From contig JAFDYD010000008.1 of assembly GCA_018267615.1 (NCBI GenBank), positions 58,800-112,997 on the forward strand: DNA of 54,198 bases, read 5' to 3'. The notes beneath the pieces were generated by a model. That model searched no databases. It saw only the letters and a list, made by a program, of their open reading frames with translations, and was not told the DNA's origin. Each line of letters begins with the position of its first letter. Position 1 is the stretch's first letter. The position numbers were made by a program, and so were the translations under genes. Positions 1 to 9,698 of the stretch are shown piece after piece. The DNA comes from Bacteroidota bacterium (lineage in GTDB: Bacteria; Bacteroidota; Bacteroidia; Chitinophagales; Chitinophagaceae).

Positions 1-40
1 TCTAATCATGGTTCAAAAATTATCAACCTCTCAACTTTTT
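1..40. repeat. Truncated arm of an intergenic inverted repeat
   Basis: The window opens inside a repeat. The bases closely match 14797-14836, the right arm of the large inverted repeat near 14.7 kb: both carry AATCATGGTTCAAAA and then CAACCTCTCAAC. The copy here lacks about one 8-nt word (CCAATCAA) present in the other. The partner arm, if any, lies outside the window. The last codons and the stop of hutU fall inside it. Confidence 0.75.
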
Positions 41-1705
41 CTTTATATCAAGATCGAATTTCTCTGCGGTTTGAATTGCTTCTTCATATCCCGCGTCAGC
101 ATGCCGGATAACGCCAGTTCCGGGATCATTGCGCAATACGCGGCTTAATCTTGCAGCAGCATCATCTGTCCCGTCCGCGACGATCACCATTCCGGCATGA
201 ATACTATAACCCATTCCCACTCCGCCTCCATGATGCAAACTAACCCAGCTTGCTCCGCCTGCTGTATTTACGAGCGCGTTCAATATCGGCCAATCGGCCA
301 CAGCATCACTTCCATCTTTCATCGATTCAGTTTCGCGGTTCGGACTTGCCACTGAACCTGTGTCCAGATGATCCCTTCCTATTACAATCGGAGCTTTTAC
401 TTTTCCGGATCGTACCAATTCATTGAAAGCAAGTCCAGCTTTTTCTCTTTCACCCTGTCCAAGCCAGCAAATGCGAGCGGGCAAACCCTGGAAAGCAATT
501 TTTTCTTTAGCGAGTTTAAGCCACCGATGTAAAGATTTATTTTGCGGAAATAATTCTGCGATCAACGCGTCTGTAACCGCGATATCATTTGGATCGCCAC
601 TCAACGCGGCCCATCGGAATGGCCCTTTGCCTTCGCAGAATAACGGTCTTATATATGCGGGAACAAAACCTGGAAAATCAAAAGCGTTTTTCAATCCTCT
701 CTCCTGTGCACGCGCGCGGATATTGTTTCCATAATCAAATGTAATGGCTCCTTTTTTTTGCAGTTCAATCATCAATGCTACATGCCTATACATGGAGCTA
801 TATGCGTAATCGATATACTGTTTTGGATTTTGCTCGCGTAAAATTTTTGCCTGTTCATATGAAATTTCATGTGGCCAATATCCAATCAGCGGATCATGCG
901 CAGAAGTTTGATCCGTGAGTGTGTCAGGAATGATATTTCTTTCGACAAGTCTTTCAAGTAAGTGAACCGCATTGCACAAAACGCCGATCGATAATGGGAT
1001 GCCTTTTTTCTTTGCTTCCAGCGCGCGGTCGATCGCTTCGTCAATACTATCTATTTTAACATCAAGATATTTTGTTTCAATACGTTTTTCAATTCGCCAG
1101 GATTCTACTTCAGCAACAAGCGCCACACCTTCATTCATCGTAATCGCGAGTGGTTGAGCGCCGCCCATTCCTCCCAAACCGGCAGTGACATTTAACGTGC
1201 CTTTCAAACTTCCTCCGAAATGTTTGTTAGCAGCAGCTGCATATGTTTCATAAGTTCCTTGTACGATACCTTGTGATCCGATATAGATCCATGAACCCGC
1301 AGTCATCTGGCCATACATCATCAGTCCTTTTTTTTCAAGTTCATCGAAGTGTTCCCATGTGGCCCATTTTGGAACAAGTTGCGAATTTGAAATCAGTACG
1401 CGGGGAGCATCTTTATGTGTTTTTAGAATGCCGACAGGTTTGCCGCTTTGTACAAGCAATGTTTCATCATTCTCCAATATTTTGAGAGAAGCAATGATAT
1501 TATCGAGCGCTTCAAAATTTCTTGCCGCTTTACCACGACCGCCATACACAATCAGTTCATCCGGTCTTTCCGCTACTTCAGGATTTAAATTATTCAATAA
1601 CATGCGAAGAGCTGCTTCCTGTACCCAGCCCTTGCAAAGCAATTGCCCACCTGTTGGCGTTTTATATTTAACTGCGTCGTAGCGAGTAAAAGTTGTATTA
1701 CTCAT
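23..1705 (-). CDS. hutU: Urocanate hydratase (urocanase)
   Basis: The product is the urocanase of histidine degradation, which uses tightly bound NAD+ to convert urocanate to imidazolone propionate in the cytoplasm. The 560-aa protein matches the family's usual length of about 550. The N-terminus has the [10 protein letters not shown] stretch, the middle has the glycine-rich [13 protein letters not shown]-binding segment, and the C-terminal half has [16 protein letters not shown] chose the ATG at 1705 (MSNTTF) over a longer reading, because it overlaps the upstream toxin stop by only 8 nt and leaves a normal family N-terminus. The gene is last in hutH-antitoxin-toxin-hutU. Its last residues (KKKLRG) and stop codon are encoded inside an intergenic repeat, so the C-terminal tail has probably been rewritten by the repeat. 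hutI and hutG are not in the window. Confidence 0.96.
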   Translation of the reverse strand: MSNTTFTRYDAVKYKTPTGGQLLCKGWVQEAALRMLLNNLNPEVAERPDELIVYGGRGKAARNFEALDNIIASLKILENDETLLVQSGKPVGILKTHKDAPRVLISNSQLVPKWATWEHFDELEKKGLMMYGQMTAGSWIYIGSQGIVQGTYETYAAAANKHFGGSLKGTLNVTAGLGGMGGAQPLAITMNEGVALVAEVESWRIEKRIETKYLDVKIDSIDEAIDRALEAKKKGIPLSIGVLCNAVHLLERLVERNIIPDTLTDQTSAHDPLIGYWPHEISYEQAKILREQNPKQYIDYAYSSMYRHVALMIELQKKGAITFDYGNNIRARAQERGLKNAFDFPGFVPAYIRPLFCEGKGPFRWAALSGDPNDIAVTDALIAELFPQNKSLHRWLKLAKEKIAFQGLPARICWLGQGEREKAGLAFNELVRSGKVKAPIVIGRDHLDTGSVASPNRETESMKDGSDAVADWPILNALVNTAGGASWVSLHHGGGVGMGYSIHAGMVIVADGTDDAAARLSRVLRNDPGTGVIRHADAGYEEAIQTAEKFDLDIKKKLRG

Positions 1706-1997
1706 ATTTATTTCTTTTTGGATCCTGACTCGTTTCAAAGAGTGCTATTATTGTGATCGTGTAACCACTGACCTTATAATATATTTTATAATGACTGTCG
1801 ACACTCAATTTTCTAATGTTCTTGTCTTTTCTTGTCGGAGATCCGGCATAGGGAGATATGATAAGACGCTGAACCTTTTCAGATAATTTTTTTACAAAAT
1901 TATCCGCGACCTTTTTTGACCATTCGCTTTCGAGCCAATATGCAATACGGAGCATTTCTTTTAGAAAGCTCTTATTGTACTCTATGACGTAATCCAA
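1698..1997 (-). CDS. RelE/ParE-family toxin of a type II toxin-antitoxin pair
   Basis: This 99-aa basic protein has the ParE pattern: an N-terminal beta strand, two helices ending in [18 protein letters not shown], a proline/glycine turn ([11 protein letters not shown]), and C-terminal strands with [19 protein letters not shown] followed by SQDPKRN. The family acts on gyrase (ParE) or on ribosome-bound mRNA (RelE); which one applies here cannot be read from the sequence. The reading frame starts at a TTG inside the antitoxin gene (16-nt overlap) and runs 8 nt into hutU, so translation of all three is probably coupled. It sits in the middle of the hut operon, an unusual place for such a module. 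Confidence 0.85.
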   Translation of the reverse strand: MDYVIEYNKSFLKEMLRIAYWLESEWSKKVADNFVKKLSEKVQRLIISPYAGSPTRKDKNIRKLSVDSHYKIYYKVSGYTITIIALFETSQDPKRNKYE

Positions 1998-2239
1998 TGC
2001 GCAAGCGCTTTGTTAAACTCCCGCTGCGAAACCGTTTCTCCCCTATCCGCTTCTGCAATGGCTGCCTTTAATTTTTTTTGCTGCTCCCGGGTAAGGTCAT
2101 CGAACTCACCTGTTTTTGTATCATGTTTTTGGATGATGTATGGTAGAATGTCTTCGTTGAGTGTTTTCAACAAAGCTTCATCATCAATATTTTTGATGAG
2201 CTCAAACAATTTCTTTTTTAAATTTTCTTTTGATTTCAT
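1982..2239 (-). CDS. Antitoxin partner of the ParE/RelE-like toxin
   Basis: The 85-aa, highly charged helical protein starts MKSKENLKKKLFELI, has a variable middle, and ends with TREQQKKLKAAIAEADRGE and a tail containing FNKALAHW. This is the layout of small antitoxins that accompany ParE-like toxins in Bacteroidetes. I prefer the ATG at 2239, since the longer reading up to 2320 runs into hutH. The stop overlaps the toxin start by 16 nt, the usual antitoxin-first order. No clear DNA-binding fold can be named. If the pair is cotranscribed with hutH, antitoxin supply would depend on hut expression unless a promoter lies in 2240-2300. Confidence 0.75.
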   Translation of the reverse strand: MKSKENLKKKLFELIKNIDDEALLKTLNEDILPYIIQKHDTKTGEFDDLTREQQKKLKAAIAEADRGETVSQREFNKALAHWITS

Positions 2240-2300
2240 AAATAAGGTTTTGATCAAATGTAGAACTTTGAACGAAACCTCCAAATACCATTTTTTATTT

Positions 2301-3860
2301 CTAAAAAATAAATTCTTCAAAGCCCTGATTCAATTTCGTATTCATGGATTTTGCAAATTTATCCACTTGCTCAACAAACGAAAAATCACTAACGATTTTT
2401 TTTATTTGATTGATATCATCCGCAAATACCCTGTCTTCTTTTGCAAAGCTTACAAATTGTCTGACGTATCCATGCGCAAATTCCAATATCTCGCTGCTTT
2501 TTAATGGTCGCCGGAATTCGATGGCCTGGCATGCAGTCATCAATTCAATAGCAAGAATATATTCCAGATTATCAAGAATCTTACTCAATTTTCTTCCGCT
2601 GATGCTGCCCATGCTTACATGATCTTCTTGTCCCAGTGACGTAGGAATGCTATCTGCACTTGCAGGAAAACAAAGTGTTTTATTTTCCGTCACCAACGCC
2701 GCAGTGGTATATTGCGGAATCATAAAACCACTATTGAGACCAACATTACTCATTAGCAATACGGGTAATCCCCATTTTCCTTCGAGCAATAAATAACAAC
2801 GGCGATCAGAGATATTTCCAATTTCTGAAGCAGCGAAGCAAGCATAATCTAGCGGTAATGCCAGTGGTTGTCCGTGAAAATTTCCTCCGCTGATTGTATC
2901 ATCTGCATTTAAAATTATCGGATTATCGGTGACGGCGTTCAATTCTATTTCCGTTAATTGTTTTACATGCAACCATGCATTGCGACTTGCTCCATGTACT
3001 TGTGGCATGCAACGAAGCGAATATGGATCCTGCACGCGACCGCAATCGATATGACTTTGCATAATCGCAGAATTATTCAGTAAATAACGAAGACGCTGCG
3101 CTACCAATTTATTTCCTGCAAAAGGCCGTATTGCATGAAGCCGTTCATCGAACGGCGCTTTTGTTCCTGTAAGTGCTTCTAGACTCATCGCGCCGATAAT
3201 GTCGGAAGCCTCGAGACAATTATGCAATCGCTGTATTGTTTTGACGGCAAATGCAAGAATAAACTGGGTGCCGTTAATGAGTGCTAATCCTTCTTTTGGT
3301 CCGAGTTGCAGTGGCGACAAACCGAAACGTTTTAATACATCTTGTGTTCTTTGTATTTTCCCTTCGAAAAAAAGTTGTCCGAGACCGATCAGGGGAAGAA
3401 ACAGATGTGCGAGTGGTGCGAGATCGCCTGATGCACCGACGGAACCTTTTTCAGGAACAATCGGGATAATATTATTTTCTATATGCCAGCAAATACGTTG
3501 CAATGTTTCCAGCCTGATGCCGGAATATCCCTGGGCAAGCGCGTGCACTTTTGTGATCAGCATGATCCTTGCGATTTCAGCAGGAATCGGATCGCCGACC
3601 CCAACACTATGGCTTTGTAAAATTTTATGTTGAAGCGTTCCTGTATCTTCTTCAGATATTTTTGTATCTGCGAGAATTCCAAACCCGGTATTTACACCAT
3701 ATACGGTCTTATTATTTTCAACAATGGTCCTTACAAATTGGTGACTGTTTTGAATTTTATCAACTGCTTGCGAAAGATTGCCCGACAACGATCCGTTTGC
3801 CAGTGCAATTGTTTTGCCAATTGTCAGCTTATCTATTCCATAATTAAAATATTCCGGCAT
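2301..3860 (-). CDS. hutH: Histidine ammonia-lyase
   Basis: The enzyme removes ammonia from histidine to give urocanate, the first step of histidine catabolism, and hutU downstream uses the product. The 519-aa length is typical. The Ala-Ser-Gly triad that cyclises to the MIO electrophile is in GSVGASGDLAPLAH (about residues 143-145), preceded by the YGVNTGFG loop with the catalytic Tyr. I chose the ATG at 3860 (MPEYFNYG) because AGGAAA lies just upstream; the longer form adds only MKQEIA. It is the first hut gene in the minus-strand run and is followed after 61 nt by a toxin-antitoxin pair. A tyrosine ammonia-lyase role is possible in this superfamily, but the adjacent hutU favours histidine. 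Confidence 0.96.
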   Translation of the reverse strand: MPEYFNYGIDKLTIGKTIALANGSLSGNLSQAVDKIQNSHQFVRTIVENNKTVYGVNTGFGILADTKISEEDTGTLQHKILQSHSVGVGDPIPAEIARIMLITKVHALAQGYSGIRLETLQRICWHIENNIIPIVPEKGSVGASGDLAPLAHLFLPLIGLGQLFFEGKIQRTQDVLKRFGLSPLQLGPKEGLALINGTQFILAFAVKTIQRLHNCLEASDIIGAMSLEALTGTKAPFDERLHAIRPFAGNKLVAQRLRYLLNNSAIMQSHIDCGRVQDPYSLRCMPQVHGASRNAWLHVKQLTEIELNAVTDNPIILNADDTISGGNFHGQPLALPLDYACFAASEIGNISDRRCYLLLEGKWGLPVLLMSNVGLNSGFMIPQYTTAALVTENKTLCFPASADSIPTSLGQEDHVSMGSISGRKLSKILDNLEYILAIELMTACQAIEFRRPLKSSEILEFAHGYVRQFVSFAKEDRVFADDINQIKKIVSDFSFVEQVDKFAKSMNTKLNQGFEEFIF

Positions 3861-3917
3861 AGCGATTTCCTGTTTCAAAAATAAGATGTTTACTTCAATC
3901 CAGGTCGGAAGAACGGA

Positions 3918-5102
3918 CTAAGATGATTCACCCAATAATAGTTCCCGGTAGTGTTTGCAAAAAATTTTCCTGCTGAACCTTTCAATGGCAATTTCTCTGC
4001 TTCTTTTTCCAAATTTAATTTTCAGGTCAGGACTATTGATAAACAAACGGAGCAATTGAACTCCCTGGTCAATGATTTTATCTTCTTCGGTTTCTGTGAT
4101 CAGGAGGCCATTCTCCATATGTGAGATGTAGTCGGGAATACCATTCACGGCGGTCGATAAAATCGTTTTGCCATATGACATCATCGTCATAACGACTATC
4201 GGTAACCCTTCAAATGCAGAAGTTAATATCAAAATGTCGGAACGCGCATAAATATCTTTCATCAAAACCTGGTCACTAACATTCCCATAGAATTTGCAGT
4301 ACGGGAATTCAGCGATGTTAATTATTTTTTCGACGTCTCCAACAAATGAAAAATGAATTTTATCTCCAGCTTCATGCATTTTTTTTGCGATGGCTGCGAT
4401 GAGATGTATTCTTTTCTGAGGCGAGCCGCGGCCTATGAAGACTACTTCTGTTTGTTCATTGTTCACCTGCTTCAGTATCGGGATATCAATTGCGTTGTCG
4501 ATAAAATACAACCTTTCATATAAAGAGCGATCCATATGATTTGTGTCATATTGCCTGATTACATCCTGTTTTAATTTGATCGTGCTAAAAATTCTTTTGT
4601 CGATTCGTTTTGCAAATCCAATTGTATAATTCAGCCATGTATCAAGATGACAAAGTTCTACGCAGGGAATATTTTTTCGGATATGCGGAATTATTTTGTA
4701 AAAGAAAATTGTTTCGCCTCCAAAGACAACCGGGTTTTCCGATTTATTGATCCAGGTTGCGACTACGCCGCGAAAAAAAAAGTTTATAAAATGAAATATT
4801 TTTTTGTCGATGTACGGATGAAGGTCGATGAGGCCAACTCCTTCAATATCAAAAAATTTCCTGAACTGATTGTTGCGAGGTTTTTTGGAAAAGATAATAA
4901 GCGGCTGAGCATCTTTGATGCAGTGCGTAATATCCAGGTTCACTTGCGGAGATCCGCCAATATCACCACTGGGAAAAAAAAGAAATACGCTGTATTTTTT
5001 TTTTAAGGGGAACAACAGACCGAATAGTTTGCCCAATACAACAAAAGGGAACATACAGATTTGTTCTATCCTTAATTTCCAAATTGCCTGTTGATAGGTC
5101 AT
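3918..5102 (-). CDS. Glycosyltransferase family 4-type (GT-B) enzyme
   Basis: The 394-aa protein has a divergent N-terminal domain with a hydrophobic start (CMFPFVVLGKLFGLLF) and a recognisable GT-B C-terminal domain: EVVFIGRGSPQKRIHLIAAIAKK, then YGNVSDQVLMKDIYARSDIL, then SAFEGLPIVVMTMMSYGK, which is the E-x7-E-like donor-binding region. Such enzymes move sugars from nucleotide donors to surface glycans at the inner face of the membrane. The ATG at 5102 lies 2 nt after the epimerase stop; a TTG at 5111 would give a 7-nt overlap. The acceptor and donor cannot be inferred. With the epimerase and the GT2 gene near 13 kb it suggests a surface-polysaccharide cluster. Confidence 0.85.
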   Translation of the reverse strand: MTYQQAIWKLRIEQICMFPFVVLGKLFGLLFPLKKKYSVFLFFPSGDIGGSPQVNLDITHCIKDAQPLIIFSKKPRNNQFRKFFDIEGVGLIDLHPYIDKKIFHFINFFFRGVVATWINKSENPVVFGGETIFFYKIIPHIRKNIPCVELCHLDTWLNYTIGFAKRIDKRIFSTIKLKQDVIRQYDTNHMDRSLYERLYFIDNAIDIPILKQVNNEQTEVVFIGRGSPQKRIHLIAAIAKKMHEAGDKIHFSFVGDVEKIINIAEFPYCKFYGNVSDQVLMKDIYARSDILILTSAFEGLPIVVMTMMSYGKTILSTAVNGIPDYISHMENGLLITETEEDKIIDQGVQLLRLFINSPDLKIKFGKRSREIAIERFSRKIFCKHYRELLLGESS

Positions 5103-5104
5103 TG

Positions 5105-5788
5105 TCAGCAATAATATTTTCTAAGTGTTCTTATTAAATACCCACTGTCAAAAGAAATATGCAATGTTGTAATAATTTTTTGGATGACAGACGTATCGAT
5201 CACAGGATTACTACCGGCATCTACAAACCTATAATTACCTTTTATTTCAAGGACGTCTTCGATGGTCGAAACAATCTGCATTATCGGATAATTTTGGGTA
5301 TTCGCGACGTTTACACATTTATTGACGAATAATTTATGCCTGATAATATAATCACAGATACTTACTGCATCATCCAGGTCGATGATATTCCTCGTTGCAT
5401 TTTTCCAAACCGGAAAAGGAAGATTGGATTGAATATGATCAATAAAAAAATTTAAAAGCGTGTGCGGATTATTGGTTCTCCCCACAAGATTTGAAATTCG
5501 GAAAATATGATAATTGTGATGCTGCCGGACAATTGCTTCCATCGCAAGTTTATGTTTTACATATGGAGAATCCTGTAATGATACATCATAGATACTACAA
5601 GTGCTAAAATAAACAAACGTTTTGTCGGCATACATGCGAACAGCGTCTTCCAATAAATGGCGTTCTCTTGTAAACGCTGCATTATCCGTATTGGCGGAAT
5701 TGGATACACCCGACGCGAATACCAGGTAATTTTCATCTTTAGCATATTTCTTAAATCCGTTCGCAACGAGGCCACTACCCAAAACCAT
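5105..5788 (-). CDS. NAD-dependent epimerase/dehydratase-like protein (short SDR)
   Basis: This 227-aa protein begins directly with the Rossmann glycine motif (VLGSGLVANGF) and has the extended-SDR catalytic pieces: Ser-Thr-Cys-Ser in FVYFSTCSIYD, then YVKHK as the Tyr-x3-Lys pair, then FRISNLVGRTNNP. It is shorter than typical nucleotide-sugar epimerases (about 300 aa). The stretch between the glycine motif and the first helix looks trimmed, yet the active-site residues remain. It lies 2 nt upstream of the GT4 gene in the same direction, so nucleotide-sugar interconversion for that transferase is the likely role. The exact sugar is unknown. Confidence 0.78.
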   Translation of the reverse strand: MVLGSGLVANGFKKYAKDENYLVFASGVSNSANTDNAAFTRERHLLEDAVRMYADKTFVYFSTCSIYDVSLQDSPYVKHKLAMEAIVRQHHNYHIFRISNLVGRTNNPHTLLNFFIDHIQSNLPFPVWKNATRNIIDLDDAVSICDYIIRHKLFVNKCVNVANTQNYPIMQIVSTIEDVLEIKGNYRFVDAGSNPVIDTSVIQKIITTLHISFDSGYLIRTLRKYYC

Positions 5789-5858
5789 TATTTTGATTTT
5801 TTGTTGGCAAATGTAACGATTGAAAATTATACCCTTCTCTGCTTGCCATTCGCAGTGA

Positions 5859-6602
5859 TTAAAAGCTGAACTTTTTCATAAATTCTTCCCTACGGCGGAT
5901 AGCTACTTCAATCATACTGCCATCGATCATTTCAACATATCCTCCTCGGCCGCGATGGTATTTTTTTACCGCGTGCAGATTGATGATATGTGAATTATGA
6001 ATGCGGAAAAAAACGGAATCCGGGAGTATGTCTTCATATTCCTTTATATTCTTGGCTGAAATAAATTTTTCTCCATTCTTGGTGTGTATAAAAGTATAAC
6101 CACTGCTGGATTCAAACCTGACAATATCTTCCATGGATATGAAAACAAATCCTTCTTTCGAAGGGAGCGCAATCTTTTGAAGTGAATCATTTTGCTTTTT
6201 AAAATTTTGCAAAAGATTATCAAGCTGATGGTTGATATTACGTGAACGAATCCTTTCTGATGCACGTTTTACAGAGGATTTTAGCTCTTCAATGTTAACA
6301 GGCTTCAATAAATAATCCAGTGCACTGTATTTAAAAGCCTTGAGCATATAATTATTAAATGCTGTCACGAAAATAATTTCAAATTCAACCGGCACTAGCT
6401 GGTCAAGCAGGTCGAAAGCATTTCCATAAGGCATTTCGATGTCAAGAAAAACCAATTCCGGTTTGAATTGGCGGATTACCTGGATACCTTCCTGCGGATT
6501 GGTCGCTTCGGATATGGATGTTATCTCTGGGCAATACTCTTCGAGCATTGTTCTCAGTACACGGACGTTTTTCGGCTCATCATCAATAATAGTGCAAGTC
6601 AT
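5859..6602 (-). CDS. LytTR-family response regulator
   Basis: The 247-aa regulator has a receiver domain at about 1-120 with acidic Asp7-Asp8, phospho-acceptor Asp54 in VFLDIEMP, the switch residue in FVTAFN and Lys in LLKPVNIEEL, followed by a LytTR DNA-binding domain at about 145-247 (IVRFESSSGYTFIHTKNGEKF ... FFRIHNSHIINL). Its ATG overlaps the stop of the upstream sensor kinase by 4 nt (ATGA), so the kinase and regulator are translationally coupled. LytTR proteins typically bind pairs of short direct repeats; I did not identify such sites with confidence. One regulator apparently serves two nearly identical kinases. Confidence 0.95.
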   Translation of the reverse strand: MTCTIIDDEPKNVRVLRTMLEEYCPEITSISEATNPQEGIQVIRQFKPELVFLDIEMPYGNAFDLLDQLVPVEFEIIFVTAFNNYMLKAFKYSALDYLLKPVNIEELKSSVKRASERIRSRNINHQLDNLLQNFKKQNDSLQKIALPSKEGFVFISMEDIVRFESSSGYTFIHTKNGEKFISAKNIKEYEDILPDSVFFRIHNSHIINLHAVKKYHRGRGGYVEMIDGSMIEVAIRRREEFMKKFSF

Positions 6603-9600
6603 GATAGGTTATTTGGCCGGTATGCTTCTTGTAAGGGAAATTGTATGGTCACCTTTGTGCCCACCGGCGTGTGATTATGATCCTCCGGATCTTCAATATT
6701 TATTTTGATAGAAGCCTCATGTGTGGTGTTGAATACTTCAATTCTTCTTGCTGTCAGTGTCATACCCTTTGATTGGTACTCCACCGGGATAATACTTTTG
6801 AATTGAAGTGCCTGTTTTCTTCCGATGCCATTATCTTCGATATTGCATACAAGATATTTTGCATCGGCGTGGAAGCTGATTTTTATTTTCCCATTAGCAT
6901 CTTTTTTATAACGCATGCCATGGCGTACACTGTTTTCGATATAAGGTTGCAGGATCATCGGTGGAATAAAATAATCTTCGCGGTTGATTTTTGGATCGAC
7001 CAGGATTTCATACACAAATTTATTCTCAAACCGCTTTTTTTCCAATTCCAGGTAAGTAGAAACATAAACAATTTCCTGTTCCAGGCTGATGTCCTGTTTG
7101 GAAGAATAATCGAGCGTTAACCTGATCAATCGCGAAAATTGCGTGATAAATTCATTAGCACCCAGAATATCCTTATCGATCACATATTGCTGGATGGAAT
7201 TTAAACTGTTAAAGATAAAGTGCGGGTTCATTTGCGAACGAAGTGCCATCTGTTCCAGCTCGGATAATTTTGCAGCGAGTATTGTTTTCTGTGCCTCTTT
7301 CTTTTTGAGATTTTGAATGCGCAGGTACACAAAAAAAATGACTAGCGCTGTGGCAGATAAAAAAAGCGTGAGTTGAAACCAAATTTTTTCACGCAATAAT
7401 TTTTCGACAGTGAATTTTACAAAAGCATGATCGCTCTCTACGCCAAATTTATTGACTGCAGCCAGTTCCAATACAAAACTCCCCGAAGTCAGTGAAGGAT
7501 AATTTAATGAGTTTTGGTTTGTCAGGCGCCAGATAGTATCCGGCGCTAGCCGGTATTTGTATAGGATACTTCCAGCAGATTTGAACGAAATGGCGACAAA
7601 GTCTATACGGATATTGTTGTCTTTATGCGGCAATAAAAAATCTGTTTGGGCATATGGCATTTGTTTTCCGGAAACAGTAATATCGGTGATATATAACTTA
7701 CAACTGGAGGTCTTTGCTTTTTTGCTGACATTAAATCGGGTAAGTCCTTCGGGCGTCCCCACCAATACATTTTCGCCGTCGACATATACGGCGTTAATGA
7801 TGTCCGACTTCAATCCGTCAACAGTAGTAAAAGTGGTGATGTTATAACCGGTATCGGTTGCATGAACTCTGTTGAGGCCTTTGTCTGTTCCTACCCAGAT
7901 ATCATTGTTTGCAATGAAGAGGTTGCGGCAAATGTTGCTCGTCAATCCATCCTTGTCAGTGATGTTACGAACAACTTTACCTCTACTGTATGCAACCAAT
8001 CCACTCCCTGACGTGCCGACCCATAAAGTTCCATCATTGGAGCCTCTAATGGCCGCAATTCGTTTTTGCAACAATTCATTTTGCTCACCAACAAATGTAT
8101 ATCCCTTATCATCCGATATTGCAACCAAGCCATTCAATGTACCGACATAATTTGTATCCTTGAGCTTGTATATACATGTAGCTCTGTCGCTCCAAATAGT
8201 ATCGATCCATGGAATCACGTCATACCGCTGCAATAAGAAGCGTGGATCATTCGGGTCAATGCGCAATGCATACCGGCTGGAACTAAATTCGATCTTCCCA
8301 TCCTTATCGGCGAAAACATCTTTTATTCCCACCCCAAGGAAGAATGGCTTCGGATTCCATTTTTCGCAAATAAACATTCCCCCGTCCGATCCGATGAGTA
8401 ATTTTTTGTCGCTGATTTTGTTGATCGTAATAATCCTTCCCCGAGTATAACTATCCATTATTTTTACTGACTTCACAATTGACAAGTTCTGATCAAGTGC
8501 ATACAAGTAAAAATTTTCGCCCCCGATATATATAGTTGAATCAATCTTCTCAATAGCAACTACAGATGACAGACCACTACCCGTTCGAAATGAAAAGTTT
8601 TCAAACTCAGAAGATGTCAGCCTGTATATGCCTTTTCCGAGAGTACTGAACCACAGGCTTCCTTCTGAATCGCGCATCACGTTGTTAACTGGGGAACCTA
8701 CAGATAAACTATCAATAAATTTTGCCCGTACAGCGTCAAACACAAGCGTTTTATCGATATAGTTAAATGCAAAAGTGCTATCATCAATAGAGGATGCGCC
8801 AATAAATTTTTCGCTTAGTGGAATCCGAAATTCGACACCTCTTTTTGAGGTAAAATTGAGTGCGTTTCCTTTCACGACCACACTAAATAAGGGAGTAAAA
8901 AAAGTACACCCGTATCTATTATTTTTTGTAAGGGATACCGGGATATTTTCAATTGCAGTCAGGTTGTTGTCTTTTATATCGGCTATAATTAAATTGAAAT
9001 GATATTCAAATGTGGTTGCAATTCTAAAATTCTTCTTTTCGTTTAGCCCTGCTTTGATGGTGCGCAAATTTTGCCCGGCAAATTGTTTTATTTCATGAAT
9101 CTGGCCTGAATGATCGATAATATGAAGTGCGTTGGATTCCATAATCAGCAAATCTCCTGATGCATTTTCCACAATTGACATAAGTTCTGAAACCTGGTTT
9201 ATTTTCTTTAACAGCGAGTCATTATTTACATTGTAAATTTTACCTTTTAAATAGTAGCAAAGTGAATTTCTAAATGAAACGATCCAAACGCGGTTTTTTG
9301 AATCGACAAATAATTTGATGATCTCGTTATCAGGCAAGCCATCTGCAGTCGTGAAATTCTTGAAATGAGTTCCATCAAATCTGCTCAATCCTGTTTCTGT
9401 TCCGAACCAGATAAATCCATCTTTGTCCTGCACCATGGAATAAACTGTGGAGCCGGCCAGTCCATCTTTTACATCGTAGTTAACATAGCTATATTGCTGC
9501 GCAAGTAGATTTGTGGAAATGGTTGAGAAGAATAGAGCAAATATAAATGGAATGAGCGTTTTATTTCCCGCTGGCCTTCGGTTTTTTTGAGGGCGGTGAA

Positions 9601-9628
9601 TTATTCTATGGCTCAGGTTATTTTTCAT
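6599..9628 (-). CDS. Propeller sensor histidine kinase, LytS-type (copy 1)
   Basis: The 1009-aa protein has an N-terminal hydrophobic export segment ending near LLAQQYSYVNYD, then periplasmic two-component propeller repeats (recurrent WFGTETGLSRFDG, LWFSTLGKGIYRL, LWVGTSGSGLVAYSRGK, IWVGTDKGLNRV), a Y_Y_Y-type beta domain at about 650-735, one transmembrane helix at about 748-770, a short coiled coil, and a His_kinase domain with the phospho-acceptor His803 in MNPHFIFNSLNSIQ. A GHKL ATPase domain follows with N-box ENSVRHG and G-box EDNGIGRKQ. It should sense an extracellular or periplasmic ligand and phosphorylate the LytTR regulator it overlaps. The nature of the ligand is not visible. It is a close paralogue of the gene directly upstream. 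Confidence 0.93.
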   Translation of the reverse strand: MKNNLSHRIIHRPQKNRRPAGNKTLIPFIFALFFSTISTNLLAQQYSYVNYDVKDGLAGSTVYSMVQDKDGFIWFGTETGLSRFDGTHFKNFTTADGLPDNEIIKLFVDSKNRVWIVSFRNSLCYYLKGKIYNVNNDSLLKKINQVSELMSIVENASGDLLIMESNALHIIDHSGQIHEIKQFAGQNLRTIKAGLNEKKNFRIATTFEYHFNLIIADIKDNNLTAIENIPVSLTKNNRYGCTFFTPLFSVVVKGNALNFTSKRGVEFRIPLSEKFIGASSIDDSTFAFNYIDKTLVFDAVRAKFIDSLSVGSPVNNVMRDSEGSLWFSTLGKGIYRLTSSEFENFSFRTGSGLSSVVAIEKIDSTIYIGGENFYLYALDQNLSIVKSVKIMDSYTRGRIITINKISDKKLLIGSDGGMFICEKWNPKPFFLGVGIKDVFADKDGKIEFSSSRYALRIDPNDPRFLLQRYDVIPWIDTIWSDRATCIYKLKDTNYVGTLNGLVAISDDKGYTFVGEQNELLQKRIAAIRGSNDGTLWVGTSGSGLVAYSRGKVVRNITDKDGLTSNICRNLFIANNDIWVGTDKGLNRVHATDTGYNITTFTTVDGLKSDIINAVYVDGENVLVGTPEGLTRFNVSKKAKTSSCKLYITDITVSGKQMPYAQTDFLLPHKDNNIRIDFVAISFKSAGSILYKYRLAPDTIWRLTNQNSLNYPSLTSGSFVLELAAVNKFGVESDHAFVKFTVEKLLREKIWFQLTLFLSATALVIFFVYLRIQNLKKKEAQKTILAAKLSELEQMALRSQMNPHFIFNSLNSIQQYVIDKDILGANEFITQFSRLIRLTLDYSSKQDISLEQEIVYVSTYLELEKKRFENKFVYEILVDPKINREDYFIPPMILQPYIENSVRHGMRYKKDANGKIKISFHADAKYLVCNIEDNGIGRKQALQFKSIIPVEYQSKGMTLTARRIEVFNTTHEASIKINIEDPEDHNHTPVGTKVTIQFPLQEAYRPNNLS
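6610..7345 (-). repeat. Kinase-domain direct repeat, copy A
   Basis: The DNA coding for the transmembrane-to-C-terminus part of sensor kinase 1 is nearly identical to 9713-10448 in sensor kinase 2 at a constant offset of 3103 bp. The match is strongest around 6665-6835, where long runs are unbroken. It ends near the stop codons, where the tails differ. Confidence 0.85.
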
Positions 9629-9698
9629 CGGTCAGTGCAACGTGTAAACATACAAATTTTCGATATGCTCGTAATCGTCAAAAAAACGGTTTTGAAAA

